Below the pieces are notes generated by a model. It saw nothing but the letters and a program-made list of their open reading frames with translations. It had not been told where the DNA came from and did not search any database. The position numbers and the translations under genes were made by a program. Shown one piece after another: positions 1-8,867 of a DNA stretch of 64,000 nucleotides. The stretch spans positions 186,001 to 250,000 of the forward strand of contig NZ_JFKC01000002.1 of assembly GCF_002115805.1 (NCBI RefSeq). Direction: 5' to 3'. The stretch comes from Marivita geojedonensis. Lineage in GTDB: Bacteria > Pseudomonadota > Alphaproteobacteria > Rhodobacterales > Rhodobacteraceae. Position 1 is the first letter of the stretch. The number at the start of each line of letters is the position of its first letter.

Positions 1-2
1 CC

Positions 3-1484
3 ACTGCAGCCGACGCCGATGCCATGCGCACCGCATTCAAAGACTTCGCCGACCGGCTGGACGCCGCGACCGACGAGATCGGGATTCTGCTGACAGGGCG
101 CTTCGTCTCGACAATTGCGGGCAGTTATCTCCTGCCTGCGGGCATGGAGGACACCCCGTCCCTGGCCCAGGTGGTGACCGAAGGTTTTCCGCTCGATGCA
201 GTCTACGCGGTTGCGGCGCAATACCCGGGGCGTGCGCTGCTTGTGCTGGGAGAGGTTGAAACCGACGCCACCCTGCCAGAAGGGGTGGCGGTCACCCTGC
301 AGCTCCGTGACATTCCGCAAGGCGTGACCGTTGCGATTGGCCCGGCGGGGGATGCGGCGCGTTTTGTCGACCGGCTGTCTGCGGCCACTGGGGAAGACGT
401 GCTGCCTCTGGCCCGCGCGGAGGGATTGAGCCTTCAGGGGTTTGTTCCGCCGGAACTGCCAATGTTCGCCGGAGAAGATGTTTCTCTCCCGCAAATTACG
501 CCAGAGCCGGACACTCAGGCCAGGGAAGCGGCGGACGCCGCCGCATGGCAGGAAGCTGTCTCGTCTGACACCGAGGCTGGCTACGACACCTACCTCGCCG
601 CCTTTCCCGAAGGTCGTCATGCAGGGGAAGCGCGTCAAAGACTGACAACCATCCGGTCAGAGCCGTTTTACCGGGAAAAACAGGCCGAAGCGGAACTGGC
701 CCTGTCGCGCGACGCGCGGCGCGAGATTCAGCGGGATCTTTCGCTGCTGGGTTACAATACACGTGGCATCGACGGGATCTTTGGTCGCGGTACGCGCGGT
801 GCCGTCACGGCGTGGCAGAACGCAAATAGCCTGACAGCGTCAGGTTATCTGAATGCCGATCAGATCGCGCGGCTTGACGCACAGGCCGAACGGCGTGCGG
901 CGGAACTGGAAGAGGAAGCGCGCCAGAGACAGGCTGAACTGGAACGGCAGGATCGGACATTCTGGTCGGAAACCGGAGCGCAGGGAGACGAGGCAGGCTA
1001 TCGTGCCTATCTGAAGCGGTTCCCGGACGGGCTCTATTCCGAGGTCGCGCAGCAGCGTCTCGATGACATCGAGGCACAACGGCGGGCTCAGGCCGAAGAC
1101 GAAGATCGCCGCCGCTGGCAGGCTGCCCGCGAACAGGATACCGAAGCGGGATACCGCGCATATCTGGCAGAGCGTCCCAACGGAGCATTCGTCGAAGAAG
1201 CCCGTGCGCGGATCGATTATTTCAATCGCAACTCCGAACAGATTGCCGTTCAGCGACAGGCGCAGGCCGAAGAAGCCGCGCTGAGCCTCAACGCCACGGC
1301 GCGCCGTCTTGCCGAAGCGCGCCTTGCGGAACTGGGTCTCAGGCCCGGTGCGGTGGACGGCACTTTTGATGAGGACACCCGGCGTGCGATCCGCCGGTAT
1401 CAGGACGCGCGGAAACTGCGGGTGTCGGGCTATCTCGATCAGGCGACCGTGGTACGACTGATGGCGGATACGATCCTGCGCTAG
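3..1484 (+). CDS. Peptidoglycan-binding repeat protein, 5' end probably outside window
   Basis: The first ATG is at 24, but the frame stays open to the window edge, so the true start is probably upstream. Numbering from that ATG (486 residues), two peptidoglycan-binding type 1 domains are visible at about 232-285 and 424-484, each with the D-G-x-F-x-x-x-T-R core. Between and before them lie three copies of a ~35-residue repeat (about 175-208, 313-347, 365-398) with the pattern W...D..AGY..YL...P.G....A..R. Charged, coiled-coil-like linkers (about 286-312, 348-365) join them. Such repeats with PG-binding domains are often seen behind caspase-like (C14) domains in this group; that domain is not in view, so this is inference. 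Probably envelope located. Confidence 0.75.
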   Translation, partial: TAADADAMRTAFKDFADRLDAATDEIGILLTGRFVSTIAGSYLLPAGMEDTPSLAQVVTEGFPLDAVYAVAAQYPGRALLVLGEVETDATLPEGVAVTLQLRDIPQGVTVAIGPAGDAARFVDRLSAATGEDVLPLARAEGLSLQGFVPPELPMFAGEDVSLPQITPEPDTQAREAADAAAWQEAVSSDTEAGYDTYLAAFPEGRHAGEARQRLTTIRSEPFYREKQAEAELALSRDARREIQRDLSLLGYNTRGIDGIFGRGTRGAVTAWQNANSLTASGYLNADQIARLDAQAERRAAELEEEARQRQAELERQDRTFWSETGAQGDEAGYRAYLKRFPDGLYSEVAQQRLDDIEAQRRAQAEDEDRRRWQAAREQDTEAGYRAYLAERPNGAFVEEARARIDYFNRNSEQIAVQRQAQAEEAALSLNATARRLAEARLAELGLRPGAVDGTFDEDTRRAIRRYQDARKLRVSGYLDQATVVRLMADTILR

Positions 1485-1487
1485 ACC

Positions 1488-1796
1488 TCAGTCAAGCTCG
1501 GTCCAGGGCCAGGGTTTCACATTGCTTGCTGCCGTCTGATACCGCGCGGCCTTGGCGATCCAGATGCCAAGGTCGGTCCCGAACTCGGCGAGCCGCTCAT
1601 TGGGCTGTTTATTGTTCACCAGCATGATGATGAACTGAATGACGGTCATGACCCCCAGCACGGTCTGCGCGACAGAGATCATGAGCGCGATCAGGATCAT
1701 GTAAAGCAATCGCTCGGGCAGGCTGTCGGTCTTGTCCGGTTCGGTTTGCTCGCCGTGCAGGCGGCCTGAGACCTTATTATCGTCAGCCTGTGCCAT
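1488..1796 (-). CDS. DUF4389-type small membrane protein
   Basis: A 102-residue protein starting at the internal ATG (MAQADDNK...); the longer frame upstream has no protein-like features. One long hydrophobic stretch (about residues 30-58, LLYMILIALMISVAQTVLGV onward) makes one or two membrane helices. It is followed by a conserved-looking segment with NERLAEFGTDLGIW and a C-terminal PWPWTELD. This pattern matches the DUF4389 family of unknown function. It converges with the gene to its left, with 3 bases between stops. Confidence 0.7.
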   Translation of the reverse strand: MAQADDNKVSGRLHGEQTEPDKTDSLPERLLYMILIALMISVAQTVLGVMTVIQFIIMLVNNKQPNERLAEFGTDLGIWIAKAARYQTAASNVKPWPWTELD

Positions 1797-1881
1797 CGTG
1801 GTGTCCTTGCAACGCAATATATGCGCCAGACGATACGGGATTCGGTGACGAGACGCCAATCCTGCGCATTGTCACAAGCCG

Positions 1882-1914
1882 CAAAACAAAAAAGCCGTCC
1901 CAAAGGACGGCTTT
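1882..1914 (-). terminator. Intrinsic terminator of rpmJ
   Basis: On the minus strand AAGCCGTCC, a TTTG loop and GGACGGCTT are followed by a T-rich run (TTTTTTGTTTTG). It sits 24 bases after the rpmJ stop codon. Confidence 0.85.
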
Positions 1915-1937
1915 CTCGCAAAATCTGCGGGTTCCGC

Positions 1938-2063
1938 TTAGCCCTGACGGGCTTTGAACCGACGCTGCGTCTTGTTGATGACGTAAACGCGGCCCTTACG
2001 GCGCACAACGCGGCAGTCGCGATGGCGGTTCTTCAGCGAACGAAGCGAGTTCTTGACCTTCAT
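1938..2063 (-). CDS. rpmJ: 50S ribosomal protein bL36
   Basis: A 41-residue basic protein beginning [20 protein letters not shown] and ending RRFKARQG. It is the longer form of bL36 usual in alphaproteobacteria. Only one cysteine (C17) is present, so the CxxC...CxxxH zinc knuckle of the short form is absent and the protein should not bind zinc. A strong Shine-Dalgarno (AGAGGAGA) lies 6-7 bases before the ATG and an intrinsic terminator follows, so it appears to be a monocistronic gene. Confidence 0.97.
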   Translation of the reverse strand: MKVKNSLRSLKNRHRDCRVVRRKGRVYVINKTQRRFKARQG

Positions 2064-2145
2064 CGGGTCTCTCCTCTTATCGCGGCGCGCGAGCGCCTTT
2101 GTGGTTGCGGGTGCCCCGAGCCTTGGCCCGAGACGGCGAATTCAA

Positions 2146-2220
2146 TGGTGGGCGATACAAGGTTCGAACTTGTGACCCCTTCGATGTCAACGAAGTGCTC
2201 TACCACTGAGCTAATCGCCC
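2146..2220 (-). tRNA. tRNA-Val (anticodon GAC)
   Basis: Full cloverleaf of 75 nt on the minus strand, with CCA encoded. Acceptor GGGCGAT pairs with ATCGCCC, the D-arm contains TTAGCTCAGTGGTAGAGC, the anticodon stem CTTCG/CGAAG carries loop TTGACAT (anticodon GAC), and the T-arm has GTTCGAA. It reads valine GUC/GUU codons. Confidence 0.96.
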
Positions 2221-2366
2221 TTTGAACCGACCCGATTCACGTACCCCAAATAAAAGGGGCGCGTGAAGCCGCGCCGGTGGAGCGGTCTATAAAAGGAGTC
2301 GGAACGGGGATCAAGGGCTTTTGGTCATAGAAAAAATCGGTCTATGTTGATCCATACGGAGAGCCC

Positions 2367-3230
2367 ATGCCAAAAGTCGCGTATCACCTTGTTCAGCCTG
2401 AAGCCCACACCTCGCGGGTGATTTTCGCGTCGCCGCATTCCGGCCGCGACTACAGCTGGAATTTCATGCGCCACACGGATTTGGACGAGGTCACGATCCG
2501 TTCATCCGAAGACGCGTTTGTGGACCGGTTGTTCGATTGCGCCCCGCAATTCGGCGCGGCTTTCATCAAGGCGGGCGCGCCGCGTGCCTATATTGACCTC
2601 AATCGGTCGTCAGAGGAACTGGACCCGGCGCTGATCGAAGGTGTCCGACGGCAGACCCATAACCCACGCGTGGCGTCAGGCCTTGGCGTGGTGCCCCGTG
2701 TCGTCGCGAATGGCCGTCCGATCTACCGTGGCAAGCTGCCTCTGGCCGAGGCCGAGCGCCGCATCGCGCAGTTCTGGCATCCCTATCACGAACAGCTTCG
2801 CAGGCTGATCGATCAGGCGCACGCCCGGTTCGGTGAGGCGATTCTCATCGACTGCCACTCAATGCCGCACGAGGCGTTGGACGGAGTGGCAAAAACCACC
2901 GCGCGTCGCCCGCAGATCGTGATTGGCGACCGCTTCGGCGCGTCGGCCAGTCAGGCGGTCGTGGACCAGGTCGAAGCGGCTTTCACGGATGCCGGACTGG
3001 TGGTGGCGCGCAACACGCCATTTGCGGGCGCTTATATCACGCAGGCATACGGACGCCCGTCCCGCAATCAGCACGCTGTGCAGATCGAGATCGACCGCTC
3101 GATCTACATGGATGAACGCGCGATCCGGCCCAATGCGAATTTTCACAATTTCCGCAAGCTGCTGCGCAGCGTGATCGCCGAGATTGCCGCAACGGGTCAG
3201 GCGGACGATATGCCGCTCGCCGCAGAGTGA
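2367..3230 (+). CDS. N-formylglutamate amidohydrolase family protein
   Basis: 287 residues. Family members hydrolyse N-formylglutamate (HutG, last step of one histidine degradation route) or related N-acyl amino acids. Visible conserved blocks are FASPHSGRDY near residue 20, DLNRSSEELDP near 79, the likely metal-binding LIDCHSMPHEA near 158, and RNQHAVQIEIDRSIYMDE near 233. A GGAG lies 6 bases before the ATG. No other hut gene is nearby, so the substrate is open. It converges with lpxK, 4 bases apart. Confidence 0.88.
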   Translation: MPKVAYHLVQPEAHTSRVIFASPHSGRDYSWNFMRHTDLDEVTIRSSEDAFVDRLFDCAPQFGAAFIKAGAPRAYIDLNRSSEELDPALIEGVRRQTHNPRVASGLGVVPRVVANGRPIYRGKLPLAEAERRIAQFWHPYHEQLRRLIDQAHARFGEAILIDCHSMPHEALDGVAKTTARRPQIVIGDRFGASASQAVVDQVEAAFTDAGLVVARNTPFAGAYITQAYGRPSRNQHAVQIEIDRSIYMDERAIRPNANFHNFRKLLRSVIAEIAATGQADDMPLAAE

Positions 3231-3234
3231 TCTC

Positions 3235-4227
3235 TCAATCGAACAGCGCGGCCAGCGTATCCTTCAGAAGAGCCACCTCCGTCAGGCTCAGTCGCACCGG
3301 CACTGTCAGCACCTTCATCCGGTAGCTCTGTGGCAGGCGCACGGCATCTTTTTCCGTTGTCACCAGTTGTGCGCGTGCGGCGGCAGCATCCTTTTCCAAA
3401 CGTCCCAACAGCGCCGTGGTCAAAGGCTGATGGTCATCGAGCGCGCGGGTCTCGACAACCTCGGCTCCCAATTCCCGGAGTGTCAGGAAGAATTTCGCAG
3501 GATTGCCGATCCCCGCAAAAGCGAGGCAGCGCAGTCCCTCCCACTCCATTCCGGTCTGAAGCGGGGCAAGCTGGCCCGTGATATGCGGAACAGAGATCTG
3601 GGTGCCCCATGTGTCGTGGAACTGCGCCTGCGCGGGGTCAGGCCCGATCGACAGCACAATATCGGCCCTCTTCATCGCCGTCGAAACCGGTTCCCGGAGC
3701 GGTCCTGCCGGAATGCAGCGGCCATTGCCGAAGCCTTGCGTGGCATCAACCACGATCAGGGACAGGTCTTTTTCAAGGCCTGGATTCTGCAACCCGTCAT
3801 CCAGCAGGATCACGTCGGCTCCGGCCTCGCTGGCCGCTCTCGCACCGGCGGCGCGGTCTCGCGATACCCAAACCGGTCCGAATGCCGCCAGAAGCAGCGG
3901 TTCGTCTCCCGCTTCATCGGCAGAATGGCGGCGCGGGTCGACCTGAACCGGTCCTTCCAGCGACCCGCCATACCCGCGCGACACCACGTGGGCCGTTCTG
4001 CCCATGTCCGCAAGCAGTTGCATCAGCGCAATCACGGTTGGCGTCTTGCCTGTGCCCCCGGCATTGACGTTCCCGACACAGATCACTGGTACCGAAGCCC
4101 GGAAAGGCGTTCCGCGACGCAGCCGTTGGGCGGTCAGTGCAGCGTAGAGTGCCCCCAGCGGGGCAAGAAGACGTGCCTGCCATCCCGGCGCGTCGGGTGG
4201 GTTTTGCCAGAACGACGGCGGTCTCAT
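3235..4227 (-). CDS. lpxK: Tetraacyldisaccharide 4'-kinase
   Basis: 330 residues when started at [10 protein letters not shown], whose ATG overlaps the TGA of the upstream WaaA-like gene (ATGA). A frame open 9 codons further has no support. LpxK phosphorylates the 4' position of the lipid A disaccharide at the inner membrane. An N-terminal hydrophobic stretch (about 17-33, the membrane anchor) and the Walker [15 protein letters not shown] (about 51-64) are visible; also the DDGLQNP motif and [12 protein letters not shown] near the C-terminus, both typical of LpxK. Last gene of a three-gene operon (DUF4170, WaaA-like, lpxK). Confidence 0.95.
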   Translation of the reverse strand: MRPPSFWQNPPDAPGWQARLLAPLGALYAALTAQRLRRGTPFRASVPVICVGNVNAGGTGKTPTVIALMQLLADMGRTAHVVSRGYGGSLEGPVQVDPRRHSADEAGDEPLLLAAFGPVWVSRDRAAGARAASEAGADVILLDDGLQNPGLEKDLSLIVVDATQGFGNGRCIPAGPLREPVSTAMKRADIVLSIGPDPAQAQFHDTWGTQISVPHITGQLAPLQTGMEWEGLRCLAFAGIGNPAKFFLTLRELGAEVVETRALDDHQPLTTALLGRLEKDAAAARAQLVTTEKDAVRLPQSYRMKVLTVPVRLSLTEVALLKDTLAALFD

Positions 4228-5450
4228 CGCGCTCCCTCCATCGCGTCCAGCCATTCGTTGATCTGGTCCAGAACCAGATCAGCTGTCTCGGCCCCCGCCG
4301 AAACGACGTTCCAGCCGGCATGAGCCATCGCGGCAGCACGGTCCGGTGCAATAAGGTGCGAAACGGCCGCGCTCAGCGAATCCATGTCTTTCACGATCCG
4401 CGCGGCGCCGGCAGCCACCAGCCGGGAATAGGCGTCGAGGTGTCGGCCCACATTCGGTCCATACAGGATCGCCGATCCCAGAGCAGCGGCCATCATCGGA
4501 GACTGCCCCCCGGTCTTGCCAGCCAGTGATCCTCCCAGAAAACACAGCGGGGCAAGCCTATACCACAGACCCAGTTCGCCGTCGTCTCCAGCAAGCAGAA
4601 CCTGCGTATTTTCGTCCGGCATGTCGCCGTTTTCCCAGCGCGCCAACCGCAAACCGATGTCCTGACACATCTCTGCAATCACCGGTTCATCCGCCGGGTC
4701 CGCCGGAACGACAATCAGAAGCAATCGATGTGCCAGACGTGCAGCGCGACGGTGTGCCCGCAGAACGTCATCTGCTTCGTCCAGCTGAATATTCGCGGCC
4801 AGCCAGACCGGTCGCCCTGCCAGTACCGCCGTCATCTCCTCGTGCAGACCGTCATGGCTGGTCAGTGGAAATACCTCGGGTTCGAGTGGTGACGCGAACT
4901 CGATCCGATCGGCAGGAACGCCAAGCCGTCGCATGCGGGACGCAGCCTTCTTGTCCTGCGCGAGGATGTTGTGAAACAGGCTGAGCGCTCCGGCAGACGC
5001 ATCCGGCAGAAACCTTTTGGACGGCTGCCGCCACGGCGCATCTGTGGCATCGACCAGAAGCAGATGAGTCCCTGCCGCTTCGGCCTCATGGATCAGGGCA
5101 GGCCGCAACCCGTTTCCCGCCCAGATGAGCATGTCCGGCTTCCAATGGCTCAGGAAACGATTCACATCGCTGAGGGTTTCTGACGGTGGCGGCCCAATCA
5201 CATACCCGCCCGCCTCGAACACCTCCGACTCTGCTGCATCACAGGTCAGCAGGAGCGAAAAATCGGTGCGCTGCTGCCTCAGACGCCGGTTGAGAGTCAG
5301 CAGGGTTTCAATGCGGCTTCTCGTGTCGCTGTGGAGCCAAAGCAATGGGCCTAACGGTCGCTCCGGCCAGCGTGCGGCCTCTGCGATCAGCCGATCTGCA
5401 CCGCGCGCCAGCGCCAGGTAGGCGGTCAGACTGAACGGTCTGCGCGCCAA
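4224..5450 (-). CDS. WaaA/KdtA-family Kdo transferase-like protein, divergent active site
   Basis: 408 residues from a TTG start four bases after the DUF4170 gene. Length, the Rossmann-like C-terminal half with [16 protein letters not shown] (about 312-327), and linkage to lpxK all fit WaaA, which adds Kdo to lipid A. The N-terminal half is odd. Against the E. coli WaaA sequence as I recall it, the ungapped match puts Arg46 where the catalytic Glu of the S-V-G-E-T motif lies. The E-T-E-L-W-P-N motif reads GNGLRPA (about 112-118), and N-P-L-E near the C-terminus reads SPMM. No clear N-terminal membrane anchor. It may be a Kdo transferase with altered chemistry, a different glycosyltransferase, or a regulatory homologue. 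Confidence 0.75.
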   Translation of the reverse strand: MARRPFSLTAYLALARGADRLIAEAARWPERPLGPLLWLHSDTRSRIETLLTLNRRLRQQRTDFSLLLTCDAAESEVFEAGGYVIGPPPSETLSDVNRFLSHWKPDMLIWAGNGLRPALIHEAEAAGTHLLLVDATDAPWRQPSKRFLPDASAGALSLFHNILAQDKKAASRMRRLGVPADRIEFASPLEPEVFPLTSHDGLHEEMTAVLAGRPVWLAANIQLDEADDVLRAHRRAARLAHRLLLIVVPADPADEPVIAEMCQDIGLRLARWENGDMPDENTQVLLAGDDGELGLWYRLAPLCFLGGSLAGKTGGQSPMMAAALGSAILYGPNVGRHLDAYSRLVAAGAARIVKDMDSLSAAVSHLIAPDRAAAMAHAGWNVVSAGAETADLVLDQINEWLDAMEGAR

Positions 5451-5454
5451 ATGG

Positions 5455-5691
5455 TCAGTCCTGTGCTTCGGGCGAAGACGTGCTGGCGTCCATCAACTTC
5501 TGAAGATCACCCAGGAAATAGCGCATATGTGCATTGTCCACGGTGCGCTGGGCTTCGGTTTTCCAAGCGTCATAGGCAGATTGACGATCCGGAAAGACCC
5601 CGACGATGTGGATCTCATCCGGGTTCTTGAAGACGTTCTCCGATGGGGTGACCAGTTCTCCGCCGAACACGATATGCAGATGCTGGGCCAT
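5455..5691 (-). CDS. DUF4170 family protein
   Basis: 78 residues, MAQHLHIVFGGELV... with the segment VGVFPDRQSAYDAWKTEAQRTVDNAHMRYFLGDL. This is a small alphaproteobacterial family of unknown function that commonly precedes the Kdo transferase/lpxK genes. AAGGAA stands 7 bases before the ATG. It is the first gene of the operon with the WaaA-like gene and lpxK, so a role in envelope lipid synthesis is suggested by context only. Confidence 0.85.
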   Translation of the reverse strand: MAQHLHIVFGGELVTPSENVFKNPDEIHIVGVFPDRQSAYDAWKTEAQRTVDNAHMRYFLGDLQKLMDASTSSPEAQD

Positions 5692-5754
5692 ACGGGGTTC
5701 CTTCCTTGATGCAGTGTCGCCAACCTAAGAGGCTGTGAAATCGGGTCAAGCCGA

Positions 5755-6375
5755 TTACGGCAAACGCTGCGCGATCAGTCCCTTGATGGCCCGAGCGTGC
5801 TCGGCGGTTGCGCCGCAGACATCCTCGGTCAGCGCCTTGGCCCGGTCGATCAGCGTATCGGGCTCTGTCACCTCGTCGATCAAACCCCAGGTCAGTGCCT
5901 CCTCGGTCGGGATCTTCTGTCCCGCCATCAGGATCATCTTGGCCCGCGATGGACCGACAAGGGCCGACAGACGCGCCGGATCCGAAGGCTGCGGCAGGAA
6001 GCCCAGCTTCATCACCGGATAGAACACCTTTGTACCCGGCACCGCGATCCGCAGATCACAGGCCAGCACCATACCCATCGCGCCGCCCGCAACCGTACCA
6101 TTGAGCGCTGCGATCGTCAGGCCGGGATGGCGCGAGATGGCCCCCGACAGCCGCTCCCAAAGCGGGCTCAGCGCAAGCCCGGCCTTGGCCGCCTCAAGAT
6201 CGGCACCGGCGGAAAACACCTTGCCAACCCCTGTCAGAATGACCGCCCGCACGCTCCGCGCCTCTTCGACACCTACACACAGCGCCTCAAGCATCTCACC
6301 CGTCAGCGAATTGGCCTTGTCCGGACGGTTGATCGTCAGAACACAGAGCGTGCCATCATTCTGAACTTCGATCAT
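5755..6375 (-). CDS. Enoyl-CoA hydratase/isomerase (crotonase) family protein
   Basis: 206 residues, shorter than the usual ~260. The oxyanion-hole segments FSAGADLEAA (about 54-63) and NGTVAGGAMGM (about 93-103) are present, so acyl-CoA binding is expected. Where classical hydratases carry the first catalytic Glu the sequence reads PVMKLGFLP, so hydration is uncertain and isomerase or hydrolase activity is possible. Its ATG overlaps the TGA of the preceding SDR gene (ATGA), which implies coupled translation and a shared pathway. Confidence 0.85.
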   Translation of the reverse strand: MIEVQNDGTLCVLTINRPDKANSLTGEMLEALCVGVEEARSVRAVILTGVGKVFSAGADLEAAKAGLALSPLWERLSGAISRHPGLTIAALNGTVAGGAMGMVLACDLRIAVPGTKVFYPVMKLGFLPQPSDPARLSALVGPSRAKMILMAGQKIPTEEALTWGLIDEVTEPDTLIDRAKALTEDVCGATAEHARAIKGLIAQRLP

Positions 6376-7124
6376 ACCAGACCCACCTTCTTGCGAATGC
6401 CCTCGTCCCGGAGCGAGATTTCCTCGCCCAGATACGCATCCGCCTCAGGGCTGCACATCCACAAAAGCGCCTTGGCGGGCCAATCGGGAGGAATGTGGTC
6501 AGACCAGTCCAGCTGGCTTACCGGGTTGATCCCGCTCGCCTTGATTTCGCGCTGCATCTGGGTGGCAACAGTGCCTGGTGAAAGGCCCATCGCGCGGATG
6601 CCCTTGTCGCCCATTTCCTTGTGCAGACACATCGTCAGCATCGCCGCCCCGGCTTTGGACGCGCAGTAATGCGACCATGCTTCGATGGGATTGTGCGCTG
6701 CGCCCGAACTGACGGTCAGGATCGTCCCGCCGCCTGCGTTTTCCATCACCGGAAGGGTGGCGCGCATCCCGTGGAACACACCCTTCAGGTTGATGTCGAT
6801 CACCTGGCCCCAGCCTTCGGGATCTGCCTCGTCCATGCGGGCGATCGGTTCGATCACACCGGCGTTGTTGATCAGAATGTCCAGCCCGCCAAACGCGGTC
6901 ACGCAGTTTTCGACGGCCTGCGCCACTTCCCAATACCGGCTGATATCGCAGGGAATCGCCACTGCCGATTTGCCGATCTCTCCGGCCAGATCGGCAATGC
7001 TGTCCGCTGATCGCGCAACAAGCGCCACATTGGCCCCGGAATCGGCGAAAACCCGCGCGGCTTCTGCGCCGATGCCACGGCTTGCCCCGGTGATAAGAAC
7101 GGTCCGTCCGGTTAGATCCATCAT
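6372..7124 (-). CDS. SDR family oxidoreductase
   Basis: 250 residues with the classical short-chain dehydrogenase signature: TGASRGIGAE (cofactor loop, about 12-21), NNAG (about 87-90), a Ser in VSSGAAH (about 140) and YCASKAG (about 153-159). It is an NAD(P)-dependent alcohol/ketone oxidoreductase. It is translationally coupled to the crotonase gene downstream, suggesting a short-chain acyl-CoA or related catabolic step; the substrate cannot be read from sequence. Two adjacent ATG codons offer alternative starts. Confidence 0.88.
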   Translation of the reverse strand: MMDLTGRTVLITGASRGIGAEAARVFADSGANVALVARSADSIADLAGEIGKSAVAIPCDISRYWEVAQAVENCVTAFGGLDILINNAGVIEPIARMDEADPEGWGQVIDINLKGVFHGMRATLPVMENAGGGTILTVSSGAAHNPIEAWSHYCASKAGAAMLTMCLHKEMGDKGIRAMGLSPGTVATQMQREIKASGINPVSQLDWSDHIPPDWPAKALLWMCSPEADAYLGEEISLRDEGIRKKVGLV

Positions 7125-7248
7125 GGGTCGGCCTCTCTCTTTTGTTCACAGCAGTGCTACTTCGGACAGCGCGCGGGGTCCACCCACTTGACCATGCGGG
7201 ACAGGAGGCCGAAGCTGCCGAAGGGAATTTGAATTAAAGGATAGAACC

Positions 7249-8775
7249 ATGCATCGTCTCGCACGCCTTTCGACCAGTTCCGCGCTTGCCCTCGGACTCG
7301 CCGCCGGACCTGCATTTGCCGATCTCACGGCGCAGCAGGTGTGGGGCGGGATCGAAGCCGCGATGCAGGGCTTCGGCTACTCGGTCAGCGCGACGGAAAC
7401 AGCCACATCGGACGGACTCGACGTGACCGATGTTGTGATGCGGTTTGAAGTGCCAGAGGAAAACAGCGCCGTAACGGTCTCCATGGATGCGGTGGATCTG
7501 GTCGAAAACGGGGACGGGTCCGTAACGATGACCTTCCCCGCATCCATGCCGATCACCATCGACGCCGCACCCGAAGGTGAGGATACGGTGAACATGGTGC
7601 TCGATTACGCCAATGACGGGCTGGAACTGGTGGTGTCCGGCGATCCGGCCAACATGACCTATGCATACAGCGCCAATCAGCTGACCATTTCGCTGTCCGA
7701 GATGAACATCAACGGAGAACCCGTCGGGCGCGACGAAGCCCGCTTCGATTTCGTGCTCGACGACGTAACCGGAACGACGACAACGGCCAAGTCCGGGGCG
7801 ATGACCATCACGCAGGATGTCCAGGCGAGCGCAGCCAGCTACGATTTCGCATTCAATGATCCTCAAAGCGATGACGCGGCGCTGATTACAGGGTCAATGG
7901 GGGCGGTTCTTGCGACCAGCACTGCCACACTTCCCGAAGGGTTTGATCCCTCCAACCCGGAAAGCCTGACTGCGGGAGGGTTCTCCGCGACAGGTGCGCT
8001 CAGCTACGACGACGGTGAAACGCAATTCGCAGCCACCGAAAGCGCAGGAACCACCTCGGGAACAACGAAAACCGGTTCGGTGCGGATCCAGTTTTCCGTT
8101 GACGATGCAGCCATCCGCTATGACGTCACGGCAACCGAACAGGCGTTCACACTCTCCGGCCCCGAACTGCCGTTGCCGGTCGACGTGCGCATGGCAGCGA
8201 GCTCGTTCAACATGACCGCACCGGTCGCGGCCGCAGAGGAGCCGCAGGACATGGCATTCGGCATCGCCATGCGCGGATTCGAAGTGTCGGACCTGCTTTG
8301 GAACATCTTCGATCCCGGAGCAGCCCTGCCGCGCGATCCGGCCACCGTTGCGCTGGACCTGACCGGTCAGGTCACACCTTTCGTCAATCTGTTCGATCCT
8401 GCCGACGTCGCCCGGATTGAGGCAACCGGACAGGTTCCGGGAGAGTTGAACGCGCTGACGCTCAATGACCTGACAGTCGAGGTTGCCGGTGCGAAATTGG
8501 GCGGCACCGGTCAGTTCACCTTTGACAATGACGACATGACCACCTTCGACGGGTTCCCGCGTCCGACGGGCACCGTGTCGCTGACGCTCGACGGGGCCAA
8601 TGCGCTCATCGACAAGCTCATCGCAATGGGGCTTCTGACCAATGAAGACGCCATGGGCGCGCGCATGATGATGAGCATGTTCGCAGTCCCCGGCGACGGT
8701 GCCGACAGCCTGAAATCGTCGCTCCAGATCAATGAGCAGGGGCACGTTCTGGCGAACGGCATGCGCATTCAATAG
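7249..8775 (+). CDS. DUF2125 domain-containing exported protein
   Basis: 508 residues starting with a clear signal peptide (basic start, hydrophobic core, cleavage near AGPAFA-DL, residue ~24). The rest is rich in beta-type Thr/Val/Asp segments and acidic, as in DUF2125 proteins of alphaproteobacteria, which are thought to be periplasmic or outer-membrane-facing. No catalytic motif is recognised. AAGGA precedes the ATG. Monocistronic by layout. Confidence 0.8.
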   Translation: MHRLARLSTSSALALGLAAGPAFADLTAQQVWGGIEAAMQGFGYSVSATETATSDGLDVTDVVMRFEVPEENSAVTVSMDAVDLVENGDGSVTMTFPASMPITIDAAPEGEDTVNMVLDYANDGLELVVSGDPANMTYAYSANQLTISLSEMNINGEPVGRDEARFDFVLDDVTGTTTTAKSGAMTITQDVQASAASYDFAFNDPQSDDAALITGSMGAVLATSTATLPEGFDPSNPESLTAGGFSATGALSYDDGETQFAATESAGTTSGTTKTGSVRIQFSVDDAAIRYDVTATEQAFTLSGPELPLPVDVRMAASSFNMTAPVAAAEEPQDMAFGIAMRGFEVSDLLWNIFDPGAALPRDPATVALDLTGQVTPFVNLFDPADVARIEATGQVPGELNALTLNDLTVEVAGAKLGGTGQFTFDNDDMTTFDGFPRPTGTVSLTLDGANALIDKLIAMGLLTNEDAMGARMMMSMFAVPGDGADSLKSSLQINEQGHVLANGMRIQ

Positions 8776-8867
8776 ACCAACCGATCCGGAATACCGGGCC
8801 GGGACGCATACCCAGAGAAATCCAAGCGGGCCAGGCGTGAGACCCTGAGCCAACCGATGGAGGAGGA

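Noticed and set aside
3184-4323. Long plus-strand frame over lpxK
   Set aside because: Shadow of the lpxK coding sequence; high GC at third positions keeps antisense frames open.
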